Source of the DNA: Bacteroidota bacterium
GTDB taxonomy: Bacteria; Bacteroidota; Bacteroidia; AKYH767-A; OLB10
Length of the DNA stretch: 64,000 nt
Direction: 5' to 3'
NCBI GenBank assembly: GCA_016699635.1
Contig: CP064983.1
Span: 1,798,001-1,862,000 of the forward strand
Shown here: positions 28,927 through 39,760 of the stretch, piece by piece
How positions within the stretch are numbered: position 1 is the stretch's first letter
How the letters are laid out: each line of letters begins with the position of its first letter
The notes under the pieces: generated by a model
The model's database searches: none
Seen by the model: the letters and a program-made list of their open reading frames with translations, nothing else
Told to the model about the DNA's origin: nothing
Made by a program: the position numbers and the translations under genes

Positions 28927-30503
28927 ATGGTAGAGATAAGACCCGATGAGGTTTCGGCAATTTTGAGACAACAACTGTCCGGATTTAAAACTTCTTCCGA
29001 CCTACAGGAAGTTGGTACCGTATTGCAGGTTGGTGATGGTATTGCCCGTATATATGGATTAACCAATGTTCAGTCAGGTGAATTGATTGAATTTGAAAAC
29101 GGACTTAAAGGTGTAGTACTTAACCTTGAAGAAGATAACGTTGGTGCTGTATTGCTTGGTACTGCAACAGATATCAAAGAAGGTGATACAGCAAAACGTA
29201 CAGGACTGATTGCATCAATAAATGTTGGTGAAGGCATGTTGGGTCGTGTTGTTGATACGTTAGGTAATCCAATTGATGGAAAAGGTCCTATTAAAGGAGA
29301 AACATTTGAAATGCCTTTGGAGCGTAAGGCCCCGGGTGTAATTTTCCGTCAGCCGGTAAACGAACCATTGCAAACCGGTATTAAAGCAATTGATGCCATG
29401 ATTCCAATCGGACGTGGTCAGCGTGAGTTGGTAATTGGTGATCGTCAGACAGGAAAAACAGCTGTGTGTATTGACACTATCATCAACCAAAAGAATTTTA
29501 TGAAGCAGGCAAGCCTGTATTTTGTATCTATGTTGCCATAGGACAAAAAGGCTCTACTGTTGCAAACATTGTAAAAACATTAGAAGAGCGTGGAGCCATG
29601 CCATATACAGTTATTGTTTCGGCATCAGCTTCAGATCCTGCACCAATGCAGTTCTATGCATCGTTTGCAGGAGCTGCTATCGGTGAATATTTCCGTGATA
29701 CCGGTCGCCCTGCATTGATTGTTTATGATGATTTGTCAAAACAAGCGGTTGCATATCGTGAGGTATCTTTGTTGTTAAGAAGACCTCCCGGACGTGAAGC
29801 ATATCCCGGTGACGTATTTTATTTGCATAGCCGCCTGCTTGAGCGTGCTGCAAAAATCAATGCATCAGACAGCATAGCGCAGCAGATGAACGACCTACCT
29901 GATTCACTTAAAGGAAAAGTAAAAGGTGGCGGGTCATTAACAGCTCTTCCAATCATCGAAACTCAGGCAGGTGACGTCTCTGCATATATTCCAACAAACG
30001 TAATTTCTATTACTGACGGTCAGATATTCCTCGAGGCAAACCTGTTTAACAGTGGTGTGCGTCCTGCCATCAACGTAGGTATCTCTGTATCACGTGTTGG
30101 AGGTAATGCCCAGATCAAATCAATGAAAAAAGTTGCAGGAACATTAAAACTCGATCAGGCACAGTACCGCGAGTTGGAAGCTTTTGCAAAATTCGGTTCT
30201 GACCTTGATGCTGCTACTAAAAACGTAATAGATAAAGGTGCCCGTAACGTTGAGATTCTTAAACAAGGACAGTACTCACCATTGCGTGTTGAGCAGCAGG
30301 TTGCCATAATTTATCTTGGAACAAAAGGCTTGTTACGTAATGTTGATGTTAAGAAAGTAAGAGAGTTTGAAACTAATTATCTGAGCGTTCTCGAAGCAAC
30401 ACAAAAAACAATTCTTGATAGATTGAAAAAGGGTGAATTTGATGACAGCATAACTTCTGTACTTGAAAAAGTTGCTGCAGACCTTGCTCCGAAATTTTCT
30501 TGA
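28927..30503 (+). CDS. atpA: F0F1 ATP synthase subunit alpha; one frameshift
   Basis: The alpha subunit has the N-terminal beta-barrel, the Walker A loop GDRQTGKTAV, the alpha-chain signature PAINVGISVSRVGG and a C-terminal helical bundle. The frame breaks at the T4 run 29496-29499. One extra T yields KNFYEAGKPVFCIYVAIGQK and a 526-residue protein of normal length. An intact alpha subunit is essential, so I treat the break as a sequence error. It is followed 17 bp later by atpG. Confidence 0.95.
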
Positions 30504-30520
30504 TAATTCTTAATTAAAAA

Positions 30521-31400
30521 ATGGCCAATTTAAAAGAAGTACGACTGCGCATTGCTTCGGTAAATTCTACTCAGCAAATTACCAAGGCAATGAAAATGGT
30601 TTCTGCTGCTAAATTACGCAGAGCACAGGATGCAATTATGCAGATGCGTCCTTATGCTGCCAAACTTAGAGAGATACTTGAAAACCTTTCACAAAGTTTG
30701 TCATCAGACGGAAGCCCATTCACCAAAGTGCGCGCAGCAAATAATATTCTCATCGTTTCTATTTCTTCAAACCGTGGTCTTGCCGGTGCATTTAACTCAT
30801 CTGTAATAAAAGCAACATCAAGATTGATTAATGAGACCTATCAGAAACAGACTAAAAGAAGGTAAAGTAAAAGTTCTTGCTATTGGAAGAAAGTCAGGTG
30901 ACTTTTTTGCAAAGAATCAAAACGTTTATGCCGGTAATGAAAACAGCCTGTACAATGCATTGAATTTTACAAACACTGCTGTAATCGCTGAACGCATTAT
31001 GGATGAGTTTGCAAAAGAAAAGTGGGACAGAGTGATTTTGGTTTATAATCAGTTTAAAAATGCTGCTGTACAAATATTGCAGACAGAACAACTGTTGCCG
31101 ATAATTCCTCCTGCTACGCAAGAAAAAAGCAAAACAGTTAGTGATTATATTTTTGAACCCAATAAAGAATCAATTGTAAGCGACTTATTGCCTACTGCCG
31201 TTAAAACCCAATTGTTTAAAGCAGTGCTTGATTCTCATGCCAGTGAACATGGTGCCCGAATGACTGCCATGAATAAGGCCACCGACAATGCAGGGGAATT
31301 AATTAAAGACCTTCGTCTGCAATATAACAAAGCCAGACAGGCAGCTATCACAAACGAAATTCTTGAGATTGTGGCAGGTGCAGAAGCACTCAACGGATAA
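30521..31400 (+). CDS. atpG: F0F1 ATP synthase subunit gamma; one frameshift
   Basis: The gamma subunit is the central rotor shaft. Its N-terminal helix VRLRIASVNSTQQITKAMKM and C-terminal helix with AMNKATDNAGELI are family hallmarks. One base too many in the A run 30854-30857 breaks the frame; its removal gives QTKEGKVKVLAIG and a protein of about 293 residues. It is the last gene of the operon; atpD and atpC are not in the window, as usual for Bacteroidetes, where they form a separate operon. Confidence 0.94.
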
Positions 31401-31419
31401 AATTCCTTTTAAAAATTTA

Positions 31420-31444
31420 AAACCGCAGCAATGCGGTTTTTTTT
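31420..31444 (+). terminator. terminator of the ATP synthase operon
   Basis: AAACCGCA and TGCGGTTT form an 8-bp stem with a 4-nt loop, followed by T8. It starts 20 bp after the atpG stop. Confidence 0.88.
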
Positions 31445-31496
31445 ATGCCTAAATTTTAAAGTGGCAATATAATTTTTCCTATCCTTACATTTGCCT

Positions 31497-32621
31497 ATGC
31501 TTTTTTTGTTACTCATTCCGGCATTGTATGCTTTTCTGACGTTCAGATGGATGATTGGCTTTAATGCAATAGCTGATAAAAAACAAACGGTTCAACAGTA
31601 TCAAATCAATAATTTTTTTTCAATTGTTATTGCTGTTCGAAATGAACAAGCCAACTTAGAACGATTACTACATTCGTTGGCAGAACTAAACTATAAAAAA
31701 TCTGATTTTGAAATTATTATTGTTGACGATCATTCTGAAGATGGAACTGCAACAATGGCAACACAGTTACTCGATTTATTCAAGCTAAATGGTACTGTCG
31801 TTTCACTACAAAATTCAAAAGGTAAAAAGGCAGCTATAGCAGAGGGAGTTAAAATGTGTAAAGCAGAAGTGATAATTACAACTGATGCAGATTGCATTTT
31901 CAATCCGGATTGGCTTGTAACAATAAACAATGAATTTAATTTATCAAAGCCGGACATGATGCTATTGCCTGTTGTCTTACAGGGAAAAGGTTTCTTATCA
32001 AATATGCAACAAACAGAATCATTAGGTTTAGCTGCTTTAACTTTTGGTTCATTAGCTATTGGAAAACCATTAATGTGCAATGGCGCCAATCTGGTTTTTA
32101 AGAAAGAAGCTTATTTGCAAATGAACAATACAGAGATGCGACATGATGTAGCCTCAGGAGATGATACATTTTTTATGCTGTCGTTGTTTGCAAAGAATAA
32201 ACAAAGCATACGTGCTTTAGTTTCCGGAAAAGTTGTAGTAACATCTGATGCTCAAACCGGATTGTCAGAATTGATAAGTCAACGAATTAGATGGGCATCT
32301 AAAGTGAAACATTACAAACAGGGTTATATTAAAACAACCGGTTTGTTTATTACTCTATTTTCTTTAGTACAGTATGCTGCATTTCTTGTAATAATACTTT
32401 TTCCAGTAATGAGTCCCGTTGGTTTAGTGTCAGCATTTACAATTGCAGTAAAATGGATTTGTGATTTTATTTTTATTCAGAATGCAGCATCAAAGCTTAA
32501 TCAGAAATTTTATCCCGGTGCTTTTATATTAATGCAGTTGTTGTATCCTGTTTATACTTTTGTTATTGGTGTTTTAAGTTTGTCTGACCACTATCATTGG
32601 AAGGGAAGGCAATATCATTGA
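31497..32621 (+). CDS. membrane glycosyltransferase family 2
   Basis: This GT-A-fold transferase has an N-terminal hydrophobic helix, nucleotide-binding VIAVRNEQANL and IIIVDDHSEDGT, the DxD-type motif TTDADC, the acceptor-side SGDDTF, and QRIRW (the QxxRW of processive enzymes). Three hydrophobic segments follow at the C-terminus. It probably builds an envelope polysaccharide or glycolipid. I take the ATG at 31497; a TACATTTG box at 31486-31493 lies only 3 bp upstream, so the real start or promoter may differ. Confidence 0.85.
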   Translation: MLFLLLIPALYAFLTFRWMIGFNAIADKKQTVQQYQINNFFSIVIAVRNEQANLERLLHSLAELNYKKSDFEIIIVDDHSEDGTATMATQLLDLFKLNGTVVSLQNSKGKKAAIAEGVKMCKAEVIITTDADCIFNPDWLVTINNEFNLSKPDMMLLPVVLQGKGFLSNMQQTESLGLAALTFGSLAIGKPLMCNGANLVFKKEAYLQMNNTEMRHDVASGDDTFFMLSLFAKNKQSIRALVSGKVVVTSDAQTGLSELISQRIRWASKVKHYKQGYIKTTGLFITLFSLVQYAAFLVIILFPVMSPVGLVSAFTIAVKWICDFIFIQNAASKLNQKFYPGAFILMQLLYPVYTFVIGVLSLSDHYHWKGRQYH

Positions 32622-32691
32622 AGAATAAAATTTGTTAACAGACAATTTCATTTTATTGAATGGTAATTGTAGTTTTGAAGAAAAATAATTC

Positions 32692-33222
32692 ATGGCACTG
32701 ATAAAATCTGTTAATGGCATTATACCAAAATTCGGAAAGAATTTTTATGCTGCCGAAAATGCTACAATAGTTGGCCAGGTGGTGATGGGTGATGATTGCA
32801 GTGTGTGGTTTAATGCCGTTGTTAGGGGTGATGTACATTCAATAACAATTGGCAATAAAGTAAATATTCAGGATGGTGCTATTATTCATTGCACATATCA
32901 AAAAGCACCAACAGTTATTGGAAATAATGTTTCTATTGGTCACAATGCCATTGTTCATGGCTGTACACTTGAAGATAATGTGCTGATTGGTATGGGTGCA
33001 ATTGTAATGGATCATGCAATCATTAAAACAAATGCAATAACTGCTGCAGGTTCTGTTGTGCTGGAAAACACAGTGGTAGAATCAGGTTGTATCTATGCGG
33101 GAGTGCCTGCAAAAAAAGTAAAAGAAGTAAGCCCTGAACATTTTAAAGATTTGAATGAGCGTATTGCTAATAACTATGTAATGTATTCCGGTTGGTTTAA
33201 AAAAGACACGGATGAAAAATAG
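32692..33222 (+). CDS. gamma-carbonic anhydrase-like hexapeptide protein
   Basis: This 176-residue left-handed beta-helix protein of the gamma-CA/YrdA-CaiE group contains hexapeptide repeats from NATIVGQVVMGDDCSVWFNA onward. The three metal-ligand histidines are recognisable in IIHCTYQK and IGHNAIVHGC. The N-terminal VRGDVHSITIG and C-terminal AGVPAKKVKEV fit the family. Carbonic anhydrase activity is variable in this group, so function is not certain. The next gene overlaps its 3' end by 11 bp. Confidence 0.88.
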   Translation: MALIKSVNGIIPKFGKNFYAAENATIVGQVVMGDDCSVWFNAVVRGDVHSITIGNKVNIQDGAIIHCTYQKAPTVIGNNVSIGHNAIVHGCTLEDNVLIGMGAIVMDHAIIKTNAITAAGSVVLENTVVESGCIYAGVPAKKVKEVSPEHFKDLNERIANNYVMYSGWFKKDTDEK

Positions 33223-34595
33223 AGTTATACTTTTTTGGCTTTTTTTAAACATTTGTTTTCTTTTTTTCTCATGTGCAACACCTGAGAAAAAAGAATCAGT
33301 ACAACAAGTTGATTCTTCAACAGTAGTGCAAACACATTTTACCAAAATAAAATTAGAACCCGGAAAACTTCTTTCCAACGTCAACTCAGAGAGTAACAGT
33401 AATGTATCTTTTTCTGTTTATGCACCATCCGAATATAGCGATACAACATTACTTCCTATAATTTATTTTTCGATCCTCATGCCGATGGAAATTTGCCATT
33501 AGAAAAATACAAATCAATTGCCAATACTTTTAATCTGATATTGGTTGGTTGCAACAGTATTGAAAACGGAATGCCTTTTGAACAATCACAACAGATTGCC
33601 AACATTCTTTTTTCTGATTGTCAAAACAGGTTGCCGATTAATCCGCAACAACAAATTGTTGCAGGATTTTCAGGGGGTAGTAAAGTAGCTTGCAATCTTG
33701 CAATGAATCAACATTTTTTTTCAGGATTGATAGCCTGTTCTGGTGCATTGTTCGAAAATGGCAAGTTTGATAAGAACATGAGTGTGGTTTCAGTAGCAGG
33801 TATAAATGATTTTAATTACCATGAAATGGTTGCATTAGAAAAATCTGTTGACGTAACACACCATGCTTTTATTGAAACGGACAGCACACATCAATGGTAA
33901 GGCACAAGCGATATGTATGATGCCACGCTCTTTACACTGATGCAAATGGTTAAACAGCATAAATTACAGATGCAGAGTTCTGTTGTAGAAAATTTTATCA
34001 TACCTGGTTAAAGAAAATTAACGATTCAGCAAACAAATCTTCTCCCGGAAAACAATTTGATCAGTTACAATTTGGAATTATGTGTTTTGATGGATTGACA
34101 GATGTAACAAGTCTAAAAAGTAAACTTAAAGAAATTGAAAACTCCGATAACCTACGTAAGTGGCGTATGCGAAGTCAGAATATGCAGTATCAGGAAAAGG
34201 AAATGCAGAAGATGTTACGCGATGCTTTTTCAAATCAAAACCTGGCATGGTGGCAAAAAGAAATTACCGATTTAAAAACTGCAGCTACTAATAGTAATGA
34301 CAAAATGATGGCAGCCATGAGTAACCGCCTGTTGGGATTTATTGGCATTGCCTGTTATTCTTTTGCCAAACAATTGGTAAACGAAAATGCACAGGAGTCA
34401 GATAAAGTTCTACAAATCTATCAGACAGTTGAACCGAATAATTCAGAGGCATGGTTTCTTTCAGCAGTTTATCATGCCAACAACAAGCAGCCCGAAAAGG
34501 CAATGACAGACTTTAATAAAGCTGTACAGAATGGTTTTAATCAAACATCAAGGATTAATGAGTATCCTGCTCTGCAACAAATTGTAGCGCCCTGA
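33212..34595 (+). CDS. alpha/beta-hydrolase lipoprotein with C-terminal helical/TPR-like part; three lesions
   Basis: A lipoprotein signal (ICFLFFSC) precedes an alpha/beta-hydrolase domain. The nucleophile is in AGFSGGSK, the acid probably in VAGINDFNY and the base His in DSTHQW. The C-terminal half (from MCFDGLTDVTSLK) is helical, with a TPR-like segment near EAWFLSAVYHANN. Three breaks occur: one T missing in 33466-33470 (restores YFFDPHADG), an in-frame TAA at 33898-33900 (probably CAA) and one A missing at 33989-33992 (restores EKFYHTWLKK). The corrected protein has about 460 residues. Multiple lesions leave open that it is a real pseudogene. Confidence 0.65.
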
Positions 34596-34710
34596 TTTGA
34601 ATTTTCATTTCTGAGTTATTCATATTGACATGTTTATAATTCATCGGATGAGAATTTATTATCGGACTTGCAGTGAATACTTTTACACCAAACAAAAACT
34701 GAAAAATAAA

Positions 34711-35589
34711 ATGAAAAGACTAATGTTATTAGCAACAGGCATGTTCCTGTGTCTGACAGCCGTTGAGGCTCAACCTTACAAACAGGCAGGTGGAGAAAAC
34801 AACCTCCAACTATTGTTTGCACCTTTTGGAAGTACACCTCTTTCATTGAACGAAGGAATCACTTATCGCAGATTTTTAAAAGATGGAAAACTTGCAGCAA
34901 GACTGAGTATTTCTATCAGCAGTTCAAAAAGCACTGATGTTATTATGCAGGCAGATGATACACTTGCATTCCCAACAACAACAACTGTGTTTCATGCAGA
35001 AGGTGGAGGTGGCTACATTCAATTAACGACAGGGATGAATCCACAAGCAGATTTGGTAAGCAAAACTTCAGGGTTTAGTTTCCGTCCGGGTATAGAAAAA
35101 CATTTTGAAGGCACAGACAGGTTATCACCTTATATTGGAGCAGAAATTGTTTTCAGCAGTTCAAAAACAAAATTCACACGCGACACCATATTGCCAACAG
35201 ATTATACATCACCGGTTTTTTATGATACTACATCAACAACTGTAATTGTTTCTGCACCTTGGACAACAAAATCTTTAAGTGGTTCATCAGGCAGCAAAAC
35301 ATTTGGTGTAAACCTGATTGCCGGTATGGATTACTATTTCAGCAAAAATCTTTCATTAGGTGCTGAGTTTGGTTTTGGATTTTACAGTACTAAATATGAT
35401 GATTTGAAATCTGATTACTTAGATGTAAAAAATACATGGGTAGAGTCTGTGCCTGATGCTAATGGTGTAAGCACTATTACTGCAGGACAAACTACTACAA
35501 CAAAGAGTAATCCTTCAATGAAACAAGGAAAGGATTCAGGCTTTGGTCCGAATGTTACTGCTAAAATAAAATTAGGTTGGTTGTTCTGA
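34711..35589 (+). CDS. outer-membrane beta-barrel protein
   Basis: The 292-residue protein has a signal peptide (MKRLMLLATGMFLCLTAVEAQ) and alternating amphipathic strands such as LSPYIGAEIVFSSSKTKF, FGVNLIAGMDYYFSKNLSLG and a C-terminal VTAKIKLGWLF ending in Phe. Strands are separated by long Thr/Ser-rich loops. It looks like a porin-family 8-10-stranded barrel; no substrate can be inferred. I chose the ATG at 34711, not 34630, because it fits the signal peptide. Confidence 0.75.
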   Translation: MKRLMLLATGMFLCLTAVEAQPYKQAGGENNLQLLFAPFGSTPLSLNEGITYRRFLKDGKLAARLSISISSSKSTDVIMQADDTLAFPTTTTVFHAEGGGGYIQLTTGMNPQADLVSKTSGFSFRPGIEKHFEGTDRLSPYIGAEIVFSSSKTKFTRDTILPTDYTSPVFYDTTSTTVIVSAPWTTKSLSGSSGSKTFGVNLIAGMDYYFSKNLSLGAEFGFGFYSTKYDDLKSDYLDVKNTWVESVPDANGVSTITAGQTTTTKSNPSMKQGKDSGFGPNVTAKIKLGWLF

Positions 35590-35607
35590 TAGGAAAATCA
35601 CCTAAAC

Positions 35608-35639
35608 AAAAAAGGCTGCTCAATTGAGCAGCCTTTTTT
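35608..35639. terminator. bidirectional terminator between convergent genes
   Basis: A perfect 32-bp palindrome (AAAAAAGGCTGCTCAA and its complement) gives a GC-centred stem with T6 on both strands. It lies between the outer-membrane protein gene (+) and the acyl-CoA dehydrogenase (-). Confidence 0.92.
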
Positions 35640-35657
35640 GTTTGTGCTTTAATCCTA

Positions 35658-36795
35658 TTACTTCAGCAGTTCTCTGGCAATTACTAATTTTTGAATTTCG
35701 GAAGTGCCTTCTCCAATGGTGCAAAGTTTACTGTCGCGATAAAATTTCTCTACCGGAAAATCTTTGGTATAACCATAGCCGCCAAAAATCTGCACAGCTT
35801 CTGTGCTTACATAAACAGCCACTTCCGAAGCATAATATTTTGCATAAGCCGACTGACGGGTAACTTTTTCACCACGGTTTTTTAAATCAGCCGCTTGTAA
35901 TATTAAAAGTTCTGATGCTTCAATCTTTGTTGCCATGTCGGCCAACTTAAAACCTATTGCCTGAAAGTTGGCAATGGGCTGTCCGAACTGTTGTCTTTCT
36001 TTTGCATATTTAACAGATGCATCAAATGCACCCTTTGCAATACCTAATGATAGTGCAGCAATAGAAATGCGTCCGCCATCCAATATTTTCATTGCCTGTT
36101 TAAATCCATCGCCAACCTTACCTAAAATATTTGAAGCCGGAATTCTGCAATCTTCAAAAATCATTTCAGCAGTTTCGCTGCATCGCATTCCTAGTTTATT
36201 TTCTTTTTTGCCTGCTTTAAATCCCGGTGTTCCGCGCTCCACCACAAATGCTGTAATGCCATTGGAGTCCAGCAATTCACCGGTGCGTGCAAGCACTACT
36301 GCCACATCACCGCTTTTGCCATGAGTAATCCAGTTTTTTGCACCATTAATTATCCAACTGTCGCCATCTTGCTTTGCCACATTGCATGCGCATGGCATCG
36401 CTGCCAGTATTGGCTTCTGTTAGTCCCCATGCACCTATCCATTGTCCGGTAGCCAATTTAGGTAACCATTTCTTTTTCTGCTCTTCGTTTCCAAAAGCTA
36501 AAATGTGCCCTGTACATAATGAGTTATGCGCAGCCATTGACAAGCCTACCGATCCGCAAACTCTTGCTACCTCTACAATGGCAGTAACGTATTCAAAATA
36601 ACCTAAACCTGCACCCTGATATTGCTCCGGTACTAATAGTCCCATAAGCCCGATATCGCCCATCTTTTTAAAAACATCAACAGGAAAATCCTGCGCCTCA
36701 TCCCACGTCATCACATTGGGTCTGATATGTTTTTCGGCAAAATCTTTTACCGTTTGTGCAATCATCTGCTGATTTTCTGTAGCTGCAAATTCCAT
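35658..36795 (-). CDS. acyl-CoA dehydrogenase; one frameshift
   Basis: This FAD enzyme of about 380 residues oxidises acyl-CoA to enoyl-CoA. The N-terminal helical domain runs to TGQWIGAWGLTEANTGSDA, the FAD/acyl signature. The C-terminal part has RISIAALSLGIAKGAF, FGGYGYTKDFPVEKFYRD and the catalytic base in IGEGTSEIQ. The frame breaks near 36380-36384 (MRMQ then VAKQDGDSW); deleting one base or adding two restores it. The family includes short-chain, isovaleryl and glutaryl types, and I cannot fix the chain length. Confidence 0.9.
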
Positions 36796-36910
36796 TCTCT
36801 AAGGTATTTTTATTAATTGAATTTTTTTTTTTCAGAAGTGTGCAAAGATAAAAAAACAAACCCATTTTTAGGGTGATATTTTATTATTCCGGTAAATGAG
36901 TAAACTTGCA

Positions 36911-36940
36911 TTGTTAACTCATATTTTCTGAATACTTTCG
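36911..36940 (+). promoter_or_regulatory. putative promoter of the aminotransferase gene
   Basis: TTG at 36911-36913, a 19-bp spacer and TACTTTCG at 36933-36940 differ by one base from TTG-N19-TAnnTTTG. The ATG follows 20 bp later. Confidence 0.45.
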
Positions 36941-36959
36941 GAGCAAATTTTTGAATGAA

Positions 36960-38246
36960 ATGATGCATGCAACAATAGAAAAAGGAGCATATACTGCCTC
37001 TGATATGGCAGAAACTTTAATTGGTTCGGAAATCATAAAACTCGCTGGCGAAGTAAACGAACAAATTAAGAAAGGAAATAAGATTTTTAATCTGACTATT
37101 GGCGATTATGACCCTGCCGTTTTTCCTATTCCCGATGCGCTAAAGAATGAAATTATTAAAGCCTATCAGAATGGATATACCAATTATCCTGTTGCCAACG
37201 GCCAGCCAGAGTTGCGTAATGCTGTTGCAGGTTATATCAATAAATTGCAAAAATTACAATACAGTAGCAATGAGATTTTAATTTCCGGTGGGGCACGACC
37301 ACTTATTTATGCATTGTACAAAACAGTTGTAAACCCCGGTGAGAGAGTTGTTTTCCCTATTCCATCATGGAACAATAATCACTATTGTCATTTGTCGCAG
37401 GCAGAAGCTGTTGCTGTAGAAACACAGCCACAGAATAATTTTATGCCGCTTGCATCAGAACTCAAATCACATCTGTCATCGGCAGCATTGGTTGCACTTT
37501 GTTCTCCTCTAAATCCTACAGGTACGGTCTTTAGCAGTAGTCAGTTAATGGAAATATGTGAGTTGATATTGCAGGAAAACAAAAGAAGAGAAGGTAAGAA
37601 GCCATTGTATCTTATGTACGATCAGATTTATATGGCTTTGACTTTTGGTAAAACAAAACATGTTGACCCGGTATCACTGCTTCCTGAAATGCGACCTTTC
37701 ACAATATATATTGATGGTCTTTCCAAAGCTTTTTCTGCAACAGGTTTGCGTGTAGGCTGGGCATTTGGTCCGGTAGGAATTATTGATAAAATGAAATCTA
37801 TTCTCTCGCATGTAGGCGCATGGTCGCCTAAGGCAGAGCAGGTGGCAACAGGACATTTTCTGACGCAAGAAAAAGAGGTAGATGTATTTTTAAGTCATTA
37901 CAAATCTGAAGTAGAAAAAAGACTGAATGCATTTTATGATGGCTTTATAAAAATGAAAAATGATGGATTGCCTGTCAATGCCATTGACCCGCAAGCAGCC
38001 ATTTACCTCACCGTTCAGTTTGATATTTTAAATAAGGTGATGCCTGATGGTAAACGTATAAATAATTCAAACGACATTACATCGTTTCTCATTAACTATG
38101 CCAAGGTAGCATTAGTACCCTTTTCTGCATTTGGTGCAACAACAACTTCAAACTGGTTTCGACTTTCTATCGGGACTGCCCGTATGGAAGATATAGAACA
38201 GATGTTTGTTTCTTTACGCAAAGCTTTAGCCTTGCTCGGTGACTGA
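36960..38246 (+). CDS. PLP-dependent aminotransferase, class I/II
   Basis: This fold-type I aminotransferase of about 428 residues has the substrate segment LTIGDYDPAVFPIPD, the cofactor region CSPLNPTGT and YDQIYMALTF, and the PLP lysine in IDGLSKAFSATGLRVGW. The conserved Arg that binds the substrate carboxylate is in NWFRLSIGTARM. It resembles aspartate/aromatic-type enzymes; the exact amino acid is not clear. The first in-frame start is a TTG at 36951; I prefer ATG 36960 (or 36963). It overlaps the convergent EamA gene by 21 bp. Confidence 0.88.
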   Translation: MMHATIEKGAYTASDMAETLIGSEIIKLAGEVNEQIKKGNKIFNLTIGDYDPAVFPIPDALKNEIIKAYQNGYTNYPVANGQPELRNAVAGYINKLQKLQYSSNEILISGGARPLIYALYKTVVNPGERVVFPIPSWNNNHYCHLSQAEAVAVETQPQNNFMPLASELKSHLSSAALVALCSPLNPTGTVFSSSQLMEICELILQENKRREGKKPLYLMYDQIYMALTFGKTKHVDPVSLLPEMRPFTIYIDGLSKAFSATGLRVGWAFGPVGIIDKMKSILSHVGAWSPKAEQVATGHFLTQEKEVDVFLSHYKSEVEKRLNAFYDGFIKMKNDGLPVNAIDPQAAIYLTVQFDILNKVMPDGKRINNSNDITSFLINYAKVALVPFSAFGATTTSNWFRLSIGTARMEDIEQMFVSLRKALALLGD

Positions 38247-39116
38247 CTTATCTCTGACCCGGTATTGCATCAGACTGTGAATAAAAACAGAACTGATGAC
38301 AATGACTGCGCCAATGTAGAAACCGTTATTGAGCAATTCATTTTCTTTGAATAAAATTATTGCAAGAACAATGCTGTAAAGCGGTTCTAAATTTACTGAG
38401 AGGTTCATGGTAAAAGCACTCACTTTTTTTAATGCCTCCAATGAAAGTGTAAAGGCAATAGAGGTGCAAACTACACTCAGCAACAACAGCCACACCCAAT
38501 CTATCTTTGATGGAATTTGAAAACTAACATTAAAAGCCGGAAGGATGAGTGGAAGAAGAACAGATAAAAACACAAATCCACTGATTAATTCTATGAATGT
38601 TACCGGTGCAGGCTCGTCATTGCTGACAAATATTTTATTCAGAATAGTAAAAAGGGCACCAAGCAATGCACTGATTAATGCTAGAACAATGCCCATGGCA
38701 TATAACTGCTGAAAAGCAAAAATGATATAGATGCCAACAAGTACAAACAACGCTAAGATGATGTTTTGTTTATTTATTTTTTTGCGATAAAACAATGGCT
38801 CCAGCAATGCAGAAAATAGTGAAACCGAAGCAAAACAACTAAGTGCAATTGACACATTAGAAGCTTTTATGGAGGCATAGAAGGTGAGCCAATGCAGACA
38901 GACTACAAAACCTGTGATGATGATGGATGCTAATCTTTTTTTATCAGGCAGTATAAACTGTTTGTGTTTTACCATAAATGGTATCAATGCCACTGCACTG
39001 ATGATCATTCTGTACCATACAATCATGATAGCATTCATCTCAATTGCCTTACCGAATATTCCGGTAAATCCCCACAACAAAATGGAGATGTGCATTTGCA
39101 GATAAGCCTTTCGCAT
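38226..39116 (-). CDS. EamA-family drug/metabolite transporter
   Basis: This 296-residue inner-membrane carrier has ten hydrophobic segments in two EamA repeats (LLWGFTGIFGKAI in the first; a second repeat starting at VLALISALLGALFTILNKIF). The repeat-end signature LSVNLEPLYSIVLAIILFKE is typical of the 10-TMS drug/metabolite exporters. Substrate unknown. It lies 3 bp downstream of maf on the same strand. Confidence 0.88.
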   Translation of the reverse strand: MRKAYLQMHISILLWGFTGIFGKAIEMNAIMIVWYRMIISAVALIPFMVKHKQFILPDKKRLASIIITGFVVCLHWLTFYASIKASNVSIALSCFASVSLFSALLEPLFYRKKINKQNIILALFVLVGIYIIFAFQQLYAMGIVLALISALLGALFTILNKIFVSNDEPAPVTFIELISGFVFLSVLLPLILPAFNVSFQIPSKIDWVWLLLLSVVCTSIAFTLSLEALKKVSAFTMNLSVNLEPLYSIVLAIILFKENELLNNGFYIGAVIVISSVFIHSLMQYRVRDKSVTEQG

Positions 39117-39119
39117 GAA

Positions 39120-39692
39120 CTAAAAATTTATTAATTGCTGATAAACTTTTCTTGTTGGCAAGCCCATAACATTATAAAAACATCCGTTAATTTTTTCTAT
39201 ACATGTCAATCCAAACCAATCCTGAATTCCGTAAGATCCTGCTTTGTCATAGGGCTTAAAATTACTAATGTAATAATGCATGTCTTCTGTAGTGTAGTTG
39301 CGAAAATAAACTTCACTCCTGTCATAGAGCAATTCTTTTTTGTGAATGGAAGCAATGCAAACGCCTGTATAAACTTCATGCATGTTGCCTTTAAGAGTAG
39401 TGAGCATTTCAATAGCTTCGTTAAAGTCTGCCGGTTTATTCAGCACTTTGTTCTGATGTACAACAATGGTATCTGCGCTGATGAGTAATTCATTTTCCTG
39501 AATCTCATTTTCGAAAGCAATAGCTTTTTTTGAAGCAAGATATAAGACTATCTGTTCGTTCTGCAAGTGTTCCGGATAATCTTCAACAGTTTCTTTTGTT
39601 CTTACTTCAAATTCAATACCCATCATTTGCAAAAGCTGCTGTCTGCGTGGTGAACGTGAAGCCAGAATTATTTTTTGTTTGAGATGATTCAT
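39120..39692 (-). CDS. maf: Maf-like nucleoside triphosphate pyrophosphatase
   Basis: This 190-residue Maf/HAM1-fold enzyme hydrolyses non-canonical or modified nucleotides (dTTP/UTP/m7GTP type). Markers are LASRSPRRQQLLQMMG, ISADTIVVHQNKVLNKP and YDKAGSYGIQDWFG. I prefer the ATG at 39692 (MNHLKQKIILASRS) to the upstream 39713. It probably starts a two-gene operon with the EamA transporter. Confidence 0.93.
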   Translation of the reverse strand: MNHLKQKIILASRSPRRQQLLQMMGIEFEVRTKETVEDYPEHLQNEQIVLYLASKKAIAFENEIQENELLISADTIVVHQNKVLNKPADFNEAIEMLTTLKGNMHEVYTGVCIASIHKKELLYDRSEVYFRNYTTEDMHYYISNFKPYDKAGSYGIQDWFGLTCIEKINGCFYNVMGLPTRKVYQQLINF

Positions 39693-39760
39693 TGCATCAG
39701 GATTGATGTGCAAAGGAAATGGTTTTATGCTTGCATCGGAATTTATACTCTTATGTGTAT

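Noticed and set aside
28927..30503. Programmed frameshift in atpA
   Set aside because: The same one-base homopolymer pattern breaks many unrelated genes in the window, no slippery heptamer or pseudoknot was seen, and family members have a single frame.
31486..31493. TACATTTG as promoter for the glycosyltransferase
   Set aside because: It is only 3 bp from the ATG and no -33 TTG sits at the usual distance; a leaderless start is possible but not supported.
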